In this document: positions 11,301 to 20,874 of the stretch, one piece after another
How positions within the stretch are numbered: position 1 is the first letter of the stretch
Layout: every line of letters begins with the position of its first letter
NCBI GenBank assembly: GCA_949358305.1
Contig: OX442314.1
Coordinates: 52,895,369 to 52,959,368, forward strand
DNA length: 64,000 nucleotides
Reading direction: 5' to 3'
Origin: Strigamia acuminata
Taxonomy: Eukaryota > Arthropoda > Chilopoda > Geophilomorpha > Linotaeniidae
Notes under the pieces: model-generated
Seen by the model: only the letters and a program-made list of their open reading frames with translations
What the model was told of the DNA's origin: nothing
Databases searched by the model: none
Program-made: the position numbers and the translations under genes

Positions 11301-12527
11301 CGCATTGCAAAGGCCAAACGGCATTTGCACAAACTGATATGGACCATTTGGCGTGTAAAATGCCGTCTTTGGACGATCTTCTTTACACATCTCGACTTGG
11401 TAGTAACCTTTGACAAGGTCAATGGACGTAAAATACTTTGCCGGACCAGTATTATGTAATAAGAGGTCAATACTTGGCATTTGTATCACTTCGACTTCGG
11501 TGATGGCATTCAGCCACCGGTAGTCGATGCACATCCTATACGAGCCGTCAGGCTTCGCAACAATGACGGGATGACTTATAAAGGGCCCTTTGGCCTTTTC
11601 AATGAGTCCATCCTGTTCCAATTCTGCAGCTAGTTTGGTCATAATGGCTCTCTTGGCCGGGTTATACATTCTATACTGCATTTTGGGCAATGAATGCCCT
11701 TCTTTGAATTTAATACGATGCTGGGTCACGTTAGTGCACCCAACTTGATCACGAAATACATTCGGTATCGAGTTAACCACTTCGCGAAGTGCTAGTCGTT
11801 GTTCTGGAGTGCAGTCGCTCTCCTCAACTAATTTTTCATCCCAAGTCAACACAGGAGTGTCTGTTAACTCAATTGAGTTGAGAGTGGACGACAGTCCTAA
11901 ATAATCGAAAGTAATTCGATTTAACGGGGCGAGGGCCAGATTGGCTTCTTCCGATTCATAAGGAGCGGACCAATTAGGTTTATCTGCACAAGAGAACTCT
12001 TGTAAATGTGGATGCGGACTAATTTTCTGTCTGCGCATGAAATTGTGACCAAGTATCAAGCCACAAACTCGTTTTGCCAAAACGATGAAATTCATTGGTG
12101 TAAATTCATCAGCCCATTGCACGCACAAAGTTATTTGTCCGACAGGCTTGTGTGCTACGCCTACAGCGTTAACCAACATGTTTCTGGGGGCTTCTTGTAA
12201 AAATTCTGGCAAAGCCTGAGTTTCAGACAAGAGTTGTTCCCCGATGTAACATTGAGATGCTCCTGTATCCATGAGCGCGTTGTAGGTGAGTCCACCAATT
12301 GTGATCTTCATTCGAGGATCATCTTTATTATTACCTAAAGTAATATTGTGCAAATTATTACCACCTATGACTCTGTTGAGTCGGCGGAGTCTACAGAATT
12401 TCTTCGTGTAGCACTTGTGTGGAAACAATGTCAGATTTTTTAATTGTTCTGTCATTTTTTGCCGATTTTCATCCACTCCGCCACTATGACTAGTGGCTAT
12501 GTCTAGACAAACAGTGTCTACATCCAT
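8397..12527 (-). CDS. pol: Element A Pol polyprotein (protease, RT, RNase H, integrase)
   Basis: 1376 residues from the ATG at 12527, and open further upstream to overlap the end of gag in the -1 frame. The aspartic protease active site is DTGA at 87-90. The reverse transcriptase has YLDD at 432-435 after the MPFGLCNAP block. RNase H acidic residues are D581, E631 and D657. Integrase has an HGHP...H / CTHC zinc finger (about 881-921) and a catalytic triad D951, D1010, E1045. The last spacing is one shorter than DD35E, as in element B. The GPY/F-like module KRDGPW follows integrase. The protein would be made as a Gag-Pol fusion by frameshifting, cut by its own protease, and carry out reverse transcription and integration. 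No internal stop or frameshift is seen, so it appears intact. Confidence 0.95.
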   Translation of the reverse strand: MDVDTVCLDIATSHSGGVDENRQKMTEQLKNLTLFPHKCYTKKFCRLRRLNRVIGGNNLHNITLGNNKDDPRMKITIGGLTYNALMDTGASQCYIGEQLLSETQALPEFLQEAPRNMLVNAVGVAHKPVGQITLCVQWADEFTPMNFIVLAKRVCGLILGHNFMRRQKISPHPHLQEFSCADKPNWSAPYESEEANLALAPLNRITFDYLGLSSTLNSIELTDTPVLTWDEKLVEESDCTPEQRLALREVVNSIPNVFRDQVGCTNVTQHRIKFKEGHSLPKMQYRMYNPAKRAIMTKLAAELEQDGLIEKAKGPFISHPVIVAKPDGSYRMCIDYRWLNAITEVEVIQMPSIDLLLHNTGPAKYFTSIDLVKGYYQVEMCKEDRPKTAFYTPNGPYQFVQMPFGLCNAPCTFQRLMEGILGSALQDYALVYLDDVIVYSDNWDDHLKHVRDVLERLNQANMTINKAKSRFGRTELKFLGHWIKPEGLFGDPDKISAIMKFPTPTCAKDIQRFHGMTNFFRKFVPNHGTIAAPYTRMMNEKTPFEWGDEQTEAFNKIKELLCGDNCLHKPDMTLPFVVMTDASHKGLGAVLCQDVDIFDEKKQKNISVPRPVAYASRVLRGAEKRYTTPELECLAVVWAIDRFKPYLEYGTFTLESDAEALKWLMRTPEPSGKFGRWALRIQCGNFKIVFRKSAANQVTDALSRAPLTEEDIPLRDHVEPVEIKQYWPEWDGNPSVSLNRAPEKREFLASMRSYFSENSKECSEEREGEEVQETLYSALTEVLKEVPPTRREIIDAQLLDTECKRIREYLLNDKVVGIPQSEIKEWKNKVKNYCLDKKEVDGDQMIIYFNPSFEEELNDSGNGFKAVVPSSLVKRVLFACHGHPLSGHAGMSKTLEKTRLIYFWPGMSRSVRNYVKSCTHCAQYKPIQQKRHAAPYTPHNMTNPWECINMDLMGPKPAGRSQNQYIFVIIDNCTKFVEIKALTKATSANCVQELRSVTNRWGHPKKIVSDNIKQFVSDIYNEYCEMYNIRPSHTSTYHAQANPTERANRDIKTMLALYTDVHTQWPRYLDEFAFAMRNNVSAATGSSPMLLNTGRIVTLPFDPRIIKHANPFDKENPEKYVRVLLDVLRRSHQEMHRRIQLNFERHRKIHEQKFVITEFEVGDLVWKQTHILSCADKNISAGFAEKRDGPWEITKVLPGGAYKLRKLADGSIEKSVNIKALYPYTPSYPIETWKVGQKSASYSPQENLKWMDESNLLPDAEEMELIPETSSEIPMELSDSTPVQIDKSAPTKSRHRHRQRLTAMERKAALKRGEVPKKPPRKPRKPQPIVPRTSTRPRRERKPNPKYADENFVRNITAVFKKPYQQRGKASKFCWN

Positions 12528-12592
12528 AAATAAAGTCTCCGATGTAGCATTAGCTACTTCTGCGGGATGGAATAAACCTTCGTCCCCCGGAT

Positions 12593-14830
12593 CTAGTTTT
12601 TTGAACTAGTCGCACTTGAATCAGCAGATTCAAGTTTGATCAAAGTCTTGACCATTTCTGCCAACGAGTTGGTCAGCGAAGTTTGTAACTTATTTTCAAA
12701 AGTATTAAGTTTCGCATCAAGTTTAGCATCTAGTGTTGCATCCAACACTTCATGAGTTATCCATCTGTTATTAGGACGTTTAGAAGTAGGATCCACAGTC
12801 GGGGAATCCGGGGTACTTCGTTTTTGCAACTCTTCAGAGTTGAAATTTGTACGTGGTTTTAAATCTGGACATTCTCGACGCATGTGTCCTGGTTTCTTAC
12901 AGTGGTAACAAACTAATTGACCACGTCTGGTCTGATCTACTACTCCATTTATTAAATAAACAGCCTCGCACTCCTCAGGTAACTCTTCCTCACAAATATT
13001 AAGTTGTTCTTGTGAATCCAAAGTTAAAGATTTAGCATTTGTCTTCGGCTGAGGACGAGTGTCAGTTTTCCGAGGTGGGAAAACAACTGGATTGGAAATA
13101 TTTTCCCTTGCTCCATTAGCTGTACGACTGTACAAGCCTTTATTTTTTGTTATAACGGTATAAATCTCTGTCAGAGGTAAATCCGCTATGCCTTGCGTAT
13201 GCAAAAGCAAATCATTAGCAGGAGTTACACTCCCGATAAAAAGACATCCAGCCCCTTTTGCATCAAGACTGTCTTGTAATATCCATAACTGGTAATATTT
13301 GTGCATAAAGTCGTAAAGACTTTCTGTTTCCAGTTGTTTCAACTTAGTTAGTTGGTTCGTCCGCTCTTGTCGAGTGGCTACGAACCGCTCTTTGAACGCC
13401 TGTTCAAATACTTCCCAAGATATGAAATCTTCTCTCCTTTCATGAAACCAACCATGCGCTTGCTCGGTTAGATAACCGGCTACGCCTTTAACAAGCATGT
13501 CATCGAGTGACATGTTTCGCAGGAAAGCGACATTTTTTACAATGTTGAGAAAGCGTTCGCTTTCTTCTGCTTTTCCGGAGAATACGGGAATGTCTGGGGG
13601 CTTCAAACAGTTAGTTTGAGGGACAGTGGCGGAATTTTTTCCTGCCTGCATCAACTTGTGCATGGTCGTGGCAATGGACGCGAGGTCATCAGCCGTCATT
13701 CCAAAGCTACTGGGGGGGCGCGAATTGTCATTTGACGACCCACCATTGTTTGTTTGACTCGAGTTATTTTGACTTGAGCCACCATTATTGGGGTTGAAAT
13801 TATTCGACCCTCCTTGATTTGACCTACCGTGGTTACCAAAGTTCGAATGACTTTGGTTCCCATAATTCGAATGATTATTAGAATTACCCTGATTGTCAAA
13901 ATTCGGACAGTTGTTCGAACTTTCTTGATTACCAAAATTCGGACGATAGTTCGAATTACCTGGCGTACCCTGATTCAAATAATTATTTGAATTTCCTGGA
14001 GTTCCAGTAGAAGGATTATTTAAATCGTTCGGATTATTTGGGTTAATCGAGTTCGGAGGAACTGAGTGACCCTTTTGCAAGTTAGGTGCGGGACTAGAAT
14101 TGTTTGCAAATCTAGAATTTGTGTCAAAACGGTAGTTTGGACCTCTTGTCGCATTTAAATTTGGATTCAAATTTCCAGCGAGATTCGGACAACTAGTTGA
14201 TCCGTTGGGGAAGCTTGGAGTGGGATTGGCCATATTTGGCGGACCCATATTCGCTCTGTTGAACGTATTCTCAAAATTTTCGGGATTAGTAAATCCCCTT
14301 TGTTGGTTGCGAGCGAAGTTATTCGCTCGTAATCGTTGTTGAAAAGCACGATTAAAATCTCCTGGTGTCAAATTCGGTTGAGTTTGTCTAGGAGGTTGTT
14401 GCGCAGTTTTATTTCTATATCTAGAAATAGGCGTCGAAGGAGTGGGGCTAAAATTATTTAATCTTTGGCTGGCTGGGGAATTAGGTTGCTCCGACGTAGC
14501 ACGACGCGCGTGCACAAAATCTAACACTTCGGTCAAAGATCTAAATTGGTTTGGGTTCAAACCGTGATCCTGACAAAATAATAGACCGCCTCGGCCTAAA
14601 TGAGAACCTTCAGGAATGCATTCCTCTTCTCCGGGCGGAGTAGGTTCACGTGGAGCCCTATTCTCTCCAGATGGTCCGGCTGTTTCAGTTGAAACGCCAT
14701 TATGGACCGCGTGGTTTCCCACTTCTTCAATTCCATTAGGAACAGGTATAAACCCGGATAGATTCATTCCACCGGTCAAACAAGTTCTTTCCTTACCACG
14801 GGTGTTCATGTGATGCTGATTATTAGTCAT
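12593..14830 (-). CDS. gag: Element A Gag
   Basis: 745 residues from ATG at 14830, ending in TAG at 12593. The N-terminal third is unstructured. Residues of the middle section form a low-complexity Asn/Gly/Ser/Pro-rich tract with repeated 'GNSNN/NFGNQ' units. A retrotransposon Gag capsid-like region follows (SWEVFEQAFKERFVATRQE and neighbours). One CCHC zinc knuckle lies at C641-C654 (C-X2-C-X4-H-X4-C), for RNA binding and packaging. The C-terminus has a short coiled-coil-like stretch with DAKLDAKL. The last sense codons carry the AAAAAAC frameshift heptamer, so full Gag is the normal product and Gag-Pol the minor one. Confidence 0.92.
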   Translation of the reverse strand: MTNNQHHMNTRGKERTCLTGGMNLSGFIPVPNGIEEVGNHAVHNGVSTETAGPSGENRAPREPTPPGEEECIPEGSHLGRGGLLFCQDHGLNPNQFRSLTEVLDFVHARRATSEQPNSPASQRLNNFSPTPSTPISRYRNKTAQQPPRQTQPNLTPGDFNRAFQQRLRANNFARNQQRGFTNPENFENTFNRANMGPPNMANPTPSFPNGSTSCPNLAGNLNPNLNATRGPNYRFDTNSRFANNSSPAPNLQKGHSVPPNSINPNNPNDLNNPSTGTPGNSNNYLNQGTPGNSNYRPNFGNQESSNNCPNFDNQGNSNNHSNYGNQSHSNFGNHGRSNQGGSNNFNPNNGGSSQNNSSQTNNGGSSNDNSRPPSSFGMTADDLASIATTMHKLMQAGKNSATVPQTNCLKPPDIPVFSGKAEESERFLNIVKNVAFLRNMSLDDMLVKGVAGYLTEQAHGWFHERREDFISWEVFEQAFKERFVATRQERTNQLTKLKQLETESLYDFMHKYYQLWILQDSLDAKGAGCLFIGSVTPANDLLLHTQGIADLPLTEIYTVITKNKGLYSRTANGARENISNPVVFPPRKTDTRPQPKTNAKSLTLDSQEQLNICEEELPEECEAVYLINGVVDQTRRGQLVCYHCKKPGHMRRECPDLKPRTNFNSEELQKRSTPDSPTVDPTSKRPNNRWITHEVLDATLDAKLDAKLNTFENKLQTSLTNSLAEMVKTLIKLESADSSATSSKN
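12596..12602 (-). promoter_or_regulatory. -1 ribosomal frameshift heptamer A_AAA_AAC at the gag-pol overlap (element A)
   Basis: On the minus strand A AAA AAC is in phase with gag and is followed directly by the gag stop TAG. Slipping back one base enters the pol frame, which is open from 12605 to the pol ATG and beyond. The heptamer is the classical X_XXY_YYZ type known from retroviruses such as MMTV. A GC-rich ATCCGGGGGAC follows within a few bases. Whether a stem-loop or pseudoknot forms there was not computed. Confidence 0.8.
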
Positions 14831-15946
14831 AACTAAACTTAAAACTGAGAAAATTTCCTAAGTCTGAGAGATAACGATGAAGTTGCAAACGTTCAGGAGG
14901 GTCGCAAACGAAGCAGTGGTCACACTAGTTCGAATGGAAGTATGGGTACTTCGGTACACCTCTCTGATTGGTCAAGTATCAACGCTAGTCTCGCGAGAGT
15001 CCAATCTCGTCCGAGATTGGTGGAAATCACCAAGTTCGTGGAACCGTAATCTTGACAGATTCCAGTGTTATGACGTAGTCACCAGACAAAATGGATACTT
15101 TTCAAAGTATTTTAAAATATCACCGCATTTATTAATAAATGAATGATCACCTTTATGGAATTTTTTTTTTTTTTTTTTTTTTAAAAGTTTTAAAACTCGT
15201 AATTTCAAAAGACGCGCCGATTCGTTTGAATCGACGGCTTTTCTGCACAACACGGGTTGCTAGGCAACACAACAGCGAGAATTCTTCTTCGCTAAAATTC
15301 GAATGGTATTCCATTCGTAAAATTCGATTTCAATGGCTTGAGATCACGATTTTTAACCAACATTTTAATGTAGATCAGGTCTGTAAAAAAAGGTAAACCA
15401 TTTGAAATAAAATATAAATTTTAATTCCTTCGAAAATGTCAATTTTCTTTCTAATTTATTTAGGCAAATAGATTTAGGTTTAACTTGAAGTCTCAAGCAA
15501 ATACATATAAAAGAATATTCTAAAATTAAAACAACTGTTAAATTGATAAAAGGTCAACTTTTCAAAATTAGGCCCGACCGCGTGGTTTTGTCAGATTGTC
15601 GATGACAAAATGACGTTACCCGGGCGGAACCAACTTCAACAAGTTCGGGCAAGACTCCTATTCTCGGGGTTGGGCCTTTAGGCCTGACCACGCGGTAGAA
15701 ATTATTAGTTTTGTTAAAACACATAATTTCTCCGACGGAAAATCGGAATAAAGTGAATTACACTTATTTTCTTGCGAGAAGTTCTAAAACAGAATAAAAT
15801 ATATTAAACACAAATATAAATTTCGTTTGAAATTTATTTTATACACAAAAATTTACTGCAAAATTATACTACTCGAATTCATCATAGGCACACAAAACTT
15901 CAAAATTCATTTGAATTTTGCAGCCTATCTCGGTAGAACCTCCACT
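14831..15946 (-). other. Element A 5' leader
   Basis: Non-coding 1.1 kb between the 5' LTR and gag. It contains a run of about 22 T (A on the sense strand) near 15160-15182 and a near-palindromic GTTGCTAGGCAAC at 15256-15268, similar in form to an RFX X-box. A pair of similar blocks containing GACCGCGTGG / GACCACGCGG lies at 15574-15695. Packaging and dimerisation signals would be expected here, but none can be identified by eye. Confidence 0.6.
15927..15944 (-). promoter_or_regulatory. Primer-binding site, tRNA-Gln type (element A)
   Basis: Two bases after the 5' LTR the sense strand reads TGGAGGTTCTACCGAGAT. Its complement, ATCTCGGTAGAACCTCCA, matches animal tRNA-Gln 3' ends (remembered as ATCTCGGTGGAACCTCCA) with about one mismatch. 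This would prime minus-strand DNA synthesis. Element C has a site of the same type. Confidence 0.8.
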
Positions 15947-17698
15947 TGTGACGATTCTACTTTTGGCTGATTTAATAGCCATTTAAGATAGATAAATAAT
16001 CGGTTTAAACAAGACGTTGCTAGGAGTAGCAACAACCTAACCGAGATAAGCTTACAGAAGTCTGTGTAAAAATATGAATTCATGACTGAGCAGAAATAAC
16101 TTACAGTTTTAGTGTGACATAACATATTTATTACTGAATAATAATAACATAATTTGTGGGTTCTTGACGCGTGTAAACGGGCGGCATCAACTGGTTGAGG
16201 ATCCGGGCGAAGCCAGAGGGATACGGCTGACTTGCGGCATCGTCACAAATAACGCTACGGAGACGTATTTGGTCCGCAGCTCGAGTATCTAATGATGCGA
16301 AGAGTCCTTCGCACAAATAGGAATATTCGGCAGAATATTCCATATTCCAAATGAATAAATGTAAAGTGATTAATGGAATATAACAAATGAATTGTTATAT
16401 AAATATTAATTGGGCGGGGACCGTCACGACAATTGAGAGAACGTCGCGGGAGTTGTTGAGACTCCATCCGCCAGCATGCCTTACGACGACAAGATCTCGT
16501 GATCAGGCGCCGAGTATTTAATTGTACGCTTTAATTCGCTATCGGTGGTACCAACCACCAGGTAAACATTTCTATGGACTTACCGGGTTTAAAAGATATT
16601 GCCAATACAGGATTACCAATGCCCGAGTAATTTGTTTAACACGATATATTTTATATATCGTTCACGGGTTACTAACCCGGAGGGTACGATGGGGCGGGGA
16701 CCGTCACGACGGTCGAGAGAACCATCGCGGGAGGATTTGACTCCTCCATCCGCCAGCATGCCTTACGATGACGGGATCCATTGATCGAGCACCGGGTAAA
16801 TATTACTTGGCCACTGCCGTTGGATTACCATTATCCAGGTAGTTATTTATCGCAACATCTTGAAGATATTACTCACGGGCTACCAACCCGGCGTGTTACC
16901 TGTACATTAGGCCTTTACCGACTTTTAACGAGCGGAAGGACCAATCGTAGAAAGACGGGAACCTGCGTGGGCCGTTTACAACAGCCATCCTGCAGCGGAC
17001 TGAGGCCAGTTAGCTGAGGGACCTACTTTCATTTAGCAAGGTCGTACTGTATACGACCGTTATATTAAGCCACCGTACGAAATCCTACTGTCCCGTAGAA
17101 CAGCTGGCTAACGTTACGGGGCCATTTCATGCGAATGCATGTCTATTACCGGAGTTAGCCTTCCCGAAATAGCCCTACAACAGCAATAACAAATAGTAAT
17201 GAATACTAACTGTGGAGAGCTGAGGTGGCCTGATGTGTCGATAGAGAATAATGAAATCAAACGATAACAATTCAACTACAGACAATATACAAGTTCAGTT
17301 ATCAAGCCAGGGGGATTGAGTGGGTGTGAAACTGATGCTTATATAGTTCTGTAGAACTACTAGATTGGCGACAGCCAATCAGCGTACGAATCGGCGGATT
17401 CGTGGGTCACTAGTCCGGACCTAATATATGACTATGTCCAGATGGGCCCAGTTGGGGGTGGGAAGGGTCCAATTGGCCCCCTTCGACAGGTAAGTAATGT
17501 GGATATTGATTCGATAGAATCAACTTTGTCAAGTAAATAATACTTAGTTTATATCGAATAAAATAGTTATATTTTATTCACCGTGTCTAAATAATTATTT
17601 ATCACACTTTTTAGTTTTATCGAGTTTGAATTACGCGCGTTTGGTAAACAGCGCCATCTATTGTGAACATTGATAAATACGGATTTGTAATCATCACA
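15947..17698 (-). repeat. 5' LTR of element A
   Basis: Second 1752-bp copy of the LTR at 3325-5076, with two differences noticed. It carries the promoter for the element: a TATA-like CTATATAAGC on the minus strand near 17337-17347. The candidate splice donor GTAAGT (16104-16099, minus) lies about 150 bp from the LTR end, in what should be the transcribed R/U5 part. Confidence 0.95.
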
Positions 17699-17733
17699 AA
17701 TTGCATTGACCCCGTGTACCGGCCACGCCGCAC

Positions 17734-17748
17734 AGGTTGGGAACCGCT
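17734..17748 (-). repeat. hAT-like terminal sequence
   Basis: On the minus strand the bases read CAGCGGTTCCCAACC, matching the common hAT transposon end CAGNGGTTCNCAACCT (recalled). The rest of that element would extend leftwards, where element A is now inserted. No second end was identified. Confidence 0.4.
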
Positions 17749-17769
17749 GATGTAAAAGCAACAAAATAA

Positions 17770-17960
17770 TCCAATTATTTTTTCTATTACCGGTACATTT
17801 GTAATCTAAAAACAACACAAGTCAATTTCCTTTCTAATCAAAAAAGTAATGCAAGTTAATTATTTTTTAAAATAAATTTTTAATCAAAAAGCAATAAAAG
17901 TCAATTTTTGTATCAAATATATAATCTAAAAGCAACGCAAGGCAGTTAATTTTTGTTAGA
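17770..17960. repeat. Degenerate AT-rich tandem repeat
   Basis: Four to five imperfect units of about 33-45 bp built on 'aatctaaaagcaacacaagtc' plus an AT-rich tail. The same unit flanks the solo LTR at about 1250-1360 and 2360-2410. The stretch from here to 18569 holds no recognisable gene. Confidence 0.6.
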
Positions 17961-18569
17961 AAATTGTGAGATGTTCGATTATTTAACTACTGCTAAATAT
18001 GTTCCACTCTTGTGTATTTATATAGTTTGTTGTATTATTTGTGTTTTATATGTTGAGTTTCCACACACAACAGTTGATCGGAATGTATCTGTTTACGTTT
18101 TAGCGCGCTCGAAACGACGCATTGTTTCGGTACAGTGTTGTTTTTCATCAGTCCTGCGTTTAATGAGTTCCCTGATGCTGATGTGGGCAACATGTCGTTG
18201 CATTTGCAGTACTGTCGTTCTTTGGTGCATTTGAGATGTCTACATTACGGTTGTTTCAGTGTAGCACGCATTTTGTAAAGTTTCGGTGCTGTCTCAAATG
18301 TACTTCCTTAGTTTGTGTAGATTCATTCTATATTTTAGCATTATATAGCTTTGGTCACATGCAAGGCATGTTATGTGTATGAGATTTGTTCTCTCTTGTT
18401 TTTACTCACTCTTCACCTGCAAAGAGAATAAAGTGGCAGCCATTATGTTTTTGGGTTTAAGCCAAAGCTTAAACATGTCTCTTCTTCTTGTCAACACTCA
18501 CCCAGCTAGCCCGGTAGCCCAACATTATATTGGCAGCTTATCATTTGCAATATAATTATATCTCACTGT

Positions 18570-18975
18570 GCGGTGCCGCTAGGCATGCTGAACCGGCGAC
18601 CGACCCGTCACACACAGGGCGTAAACCCCATGGGTGACGTGGTCGAACGCCTCGGACGAACGCTCTGCCGTACTTACCCGTACGACCCATGTAGCCACTC
18701 ACGGTACTGCAGCAGTCATCTCAACCTGCCACTGACATCACAGTGGTAAGTGGTGAGAAGAGCAGAGTCGGCAGTTGGTCTCTGCCATTGTTAGGACAGT
18801 GGCAGCTGCACCTGTCACTTCTTCACTCTCGGCTCCCTCAGCAACGTCTCTCTCTCAGCACACCACTCTGCTCTGTACCTCCCCTGCTAGGCCGGTCCAC
18901 TCCTCCAAGAAGGGGACGGCTTGGGGCCGCCAGGCGGTGTGTGGAGTGACGTAGGCCACTAGGGTGGCCAAACGG
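18570..18975 (+). repeat. Dispersed repeat R1, copy a
   Basis: Non-coding repeat, also present at 22768-23135 and 56205-56640 (plus) and in part at 55625-55775 (minus). Shared landmarks in order: ACCGGCGACCGACCCGTCAC, GGGTGACGTGGTCG, TACTTACC...GACCCA, GCCACTCA(C/T)GG, a CT-rich segment ending in CACCACTC, then GGGGCCG...GGTGTGTG and GGTGGCC near the end. Copies differ at many positions. The class (SINE, LTR fragment or other) is not clear. Confidence 0.6.
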
Positions 18976-20328
18976 TTAGATCTCCCCCCTTCCGAAGAAG
19001 TCGGGAAATTGGAGCCACACACCAAACCCAACGGGGCAACACAGATCACCAGGCAAGCACGACAGCATTGCCAGTCGTCGTAAGACAACCGTATGTCTGA
19101 GTGCACCATGCAACAACCACACAGCAGTTAAGGATCACACAGCAGTCAAGGATCACCTAGCCTAGATGGCCGAAAAATAAAATCAACTATTCTAGTACAA
19201 TGTACTAGAATAGTTGATTTTGTTTTTACACATGTACTAAGTACATGTGTAAAAATAATTCACCGAGTCTGAGTGTAACAGACTCGAGACAAATCATAAA
19301 CAAAAAACATATTGACCATAAAACAAGAATGGTAGAGGTTGGTCAAGCCTCTAAACGAACATTAAACAATATGCTAAACAAATGACACAAATAAATAAAC
19401 GTAGTATTCACAATAACCAGCCGGGACCTGACCTAGATCCACGGGCCGGGAGGTCGCAACGAAAGCTGAAGACCTCAGATGGCTTCTTCCTCCATGTATG
19501 AATGGGCAACGGTATCAATGGGACAACGCTTCACGCGTGTCTGTCGTCCACATCAGGCTGGCATCCAACGGGATTCTGAAAAATAAGAAAATCAGGGCCG
19601 GGAGACCCTTCGTTTGTACAATTTACGCCGAGGGCGGCAACCAGAGCTTTTCAGGGCGCTTTTGCATCCTCGTGCGGTGGCTGAAACCGCGAGGTGTCTT
19701 GCGACTAATCATCGGTTATCACCACAACTTCCATGGCTACTGTTGGTGGCATGCTAAGTGTCTCATCCAACAGCTGCTGGATTAGAGGCGGGAGGGTGAC
19801 TTGTGAGGTCTCCCTTACCGTCTCTTGCGTTGAAGCGCGCAACGACCCAGCAGCAATAGACGGCGGGACTTTTTTCCTTTGTCTTTTCTCCTGCGGGCAT
19901 TGTGCGCATCCTCGTGGGCGTCCCTGGCCGCCGGATAACAGTGGTCGGGAAAACAACCAATCCTGAGAGGCCGTAAGACAATCGCCTTGCCGAATGTAGA
20001 AAGAGGTGGCGGCGACATAGTCGTCCTCAGAAACTCAAGCATCTCGACAGGCCGAGGTGCATGAATAGCTGGCGTGACTATCCTCTAGTGGGTAGGATTA
20101 TCCACCTTTGGGAGCCCCGCAAGCGTCTCCATGTACGCACAAACTTCCGAACCTTCCAAACATGCAGGCATCGGCGCAGACGCCTACTCCCTTGATCACT
20201 TCTGGACCACGATCGGTGAAGATAAGTGCCTAAACCAGCGGTCCATCGCATCACCAAGTGTGATTTGAAAGGCCCGAACCAGCTAGCACCACCTAATTCG
20301 TCGTGAGGCAGAGACCGGAAAACTCAAA
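18976..20328. other. Intergenic, no gene recognised
   Basis: Contains the two perfect palindromes at 19179-19255, and a GC-richer stretch (19400-20330) with several overlapping short ORFs on both strands but no recognisable protein. Because a B-family 3' fragment follows directly downstream in the same orientation, the GC-rich part may be decayed element sequence. This is not demonstrable by eye. Confidence 0.4.
19179..19255. repeat. Two adjacent perfect palindromes
   Basis: 19179-19221 is a perfect inverted repeat with 21-bp arms (AAAATCAACTATTCTAGTACA) around one base. One base later, 19223-19255 is a second with 16-bp arms (TTTTTACACATGTACT) around one base. Both would form cruciforms or RNA hairpins. 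No flanking duplication or coding sequence explains them. Confidence 0.85.
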
Positions 20329-20534
20329 ATGAGCCACATCCGTTGTCTCATGTCAGATAAAACCATGTTAAGCCGGATTGGGTTCTCAGCGGCGTCCAAG
20401 AACCGCATGTGCAGTTTCCTCCACCGCTTAACTTCATTCACCCAGAGTTGTCGTGTATCCGGATACACCGCCGCTAATCCATCATGCATCAATAACAGAT
20501 TACCATTTTTGCTGGGAACAAAACGGGACATTTC

Positions 20535-20705
20535 AAGCGGCAAACAAAAATGCAAACAAACAGGCGAAGACGAGTGTAACGATAACCAAGACGAGTACGG
20601 CGATAACGAAGACAAGTGCGGCAATAACGAAGACGAGTACGGCGACGCTGAAGACGGTGAAGACGGTGAAGACAAGTGCGGTAATGGTGAAGACGAGACA
20701 CATAT
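20535..20705. repeat. 21-bp minisatellite
   Basis: About seven imperfect units of GAAGACGAGTACGGCGATAAC. In one frame this gives acidic Glu-Asp-rich heptads, in others unrelated repeats. ORFs of up to 143 codons cross it on both strands, but none has recognisable neighbours or homology, so I do not call a gene. A short 18-bp repeat (GGCGGTACTGGGGTT-like, three units) lies at 20838-20885. Confidence 0.7.
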
Positions 20706-20874
20706 ATATGACAAAATTCGGCAATAAAACGTACTTAAAATACATTTCTATAAGTTTTTGGTATGTTTTTGGTGGATTTTGTCATTTTCGGTTTTTATTC
20801 GACTTTCTGTCAATTTCAGTCGTTGGCTGTTGTTCCCATTGGCGGTACTGAGGTTGGCGGCACTGGGGTTGGCG

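Larger units (their letters stand above)
3325..17698 (-). mobile_element. Element A: complete Ty3/gypsy-like LTR retrotransposon with third ORF
   Basis: A 14,374-bp element on the minus strand bounded by two 1752-bp LTRs. The 4-bp direct repeat AATT flanks it (3321-3324 and 17699-17702). Order in the sense direction: 5' LTR, tRNA-Gln-type primer site, 1.1-kb leader, gag, pol (-1 frame), a 1.06-kb spacer, ORF3, 3' UTR, polypurine tract CCGGGGGATG, 3' LTR. Only two differences were noticed between the LTRs (4323 and 4350 against 16945 and 16972), so the insertion is recent and may still be mobile. The domain order protease-RT-RNase H-integrase places it in Ty3/gypsy. It is about twice the length of compact family members because of the long LTRs and the extra ORF. 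Confidence 0.95.

Noticed and set aside
20283-20745. Overlapping ORFs of 70-143 codons on both strands
   Set aside because: All cross the 21-bp minisatellite; several frames stay open because the period is a multiple of three, and none resembles a known protein.
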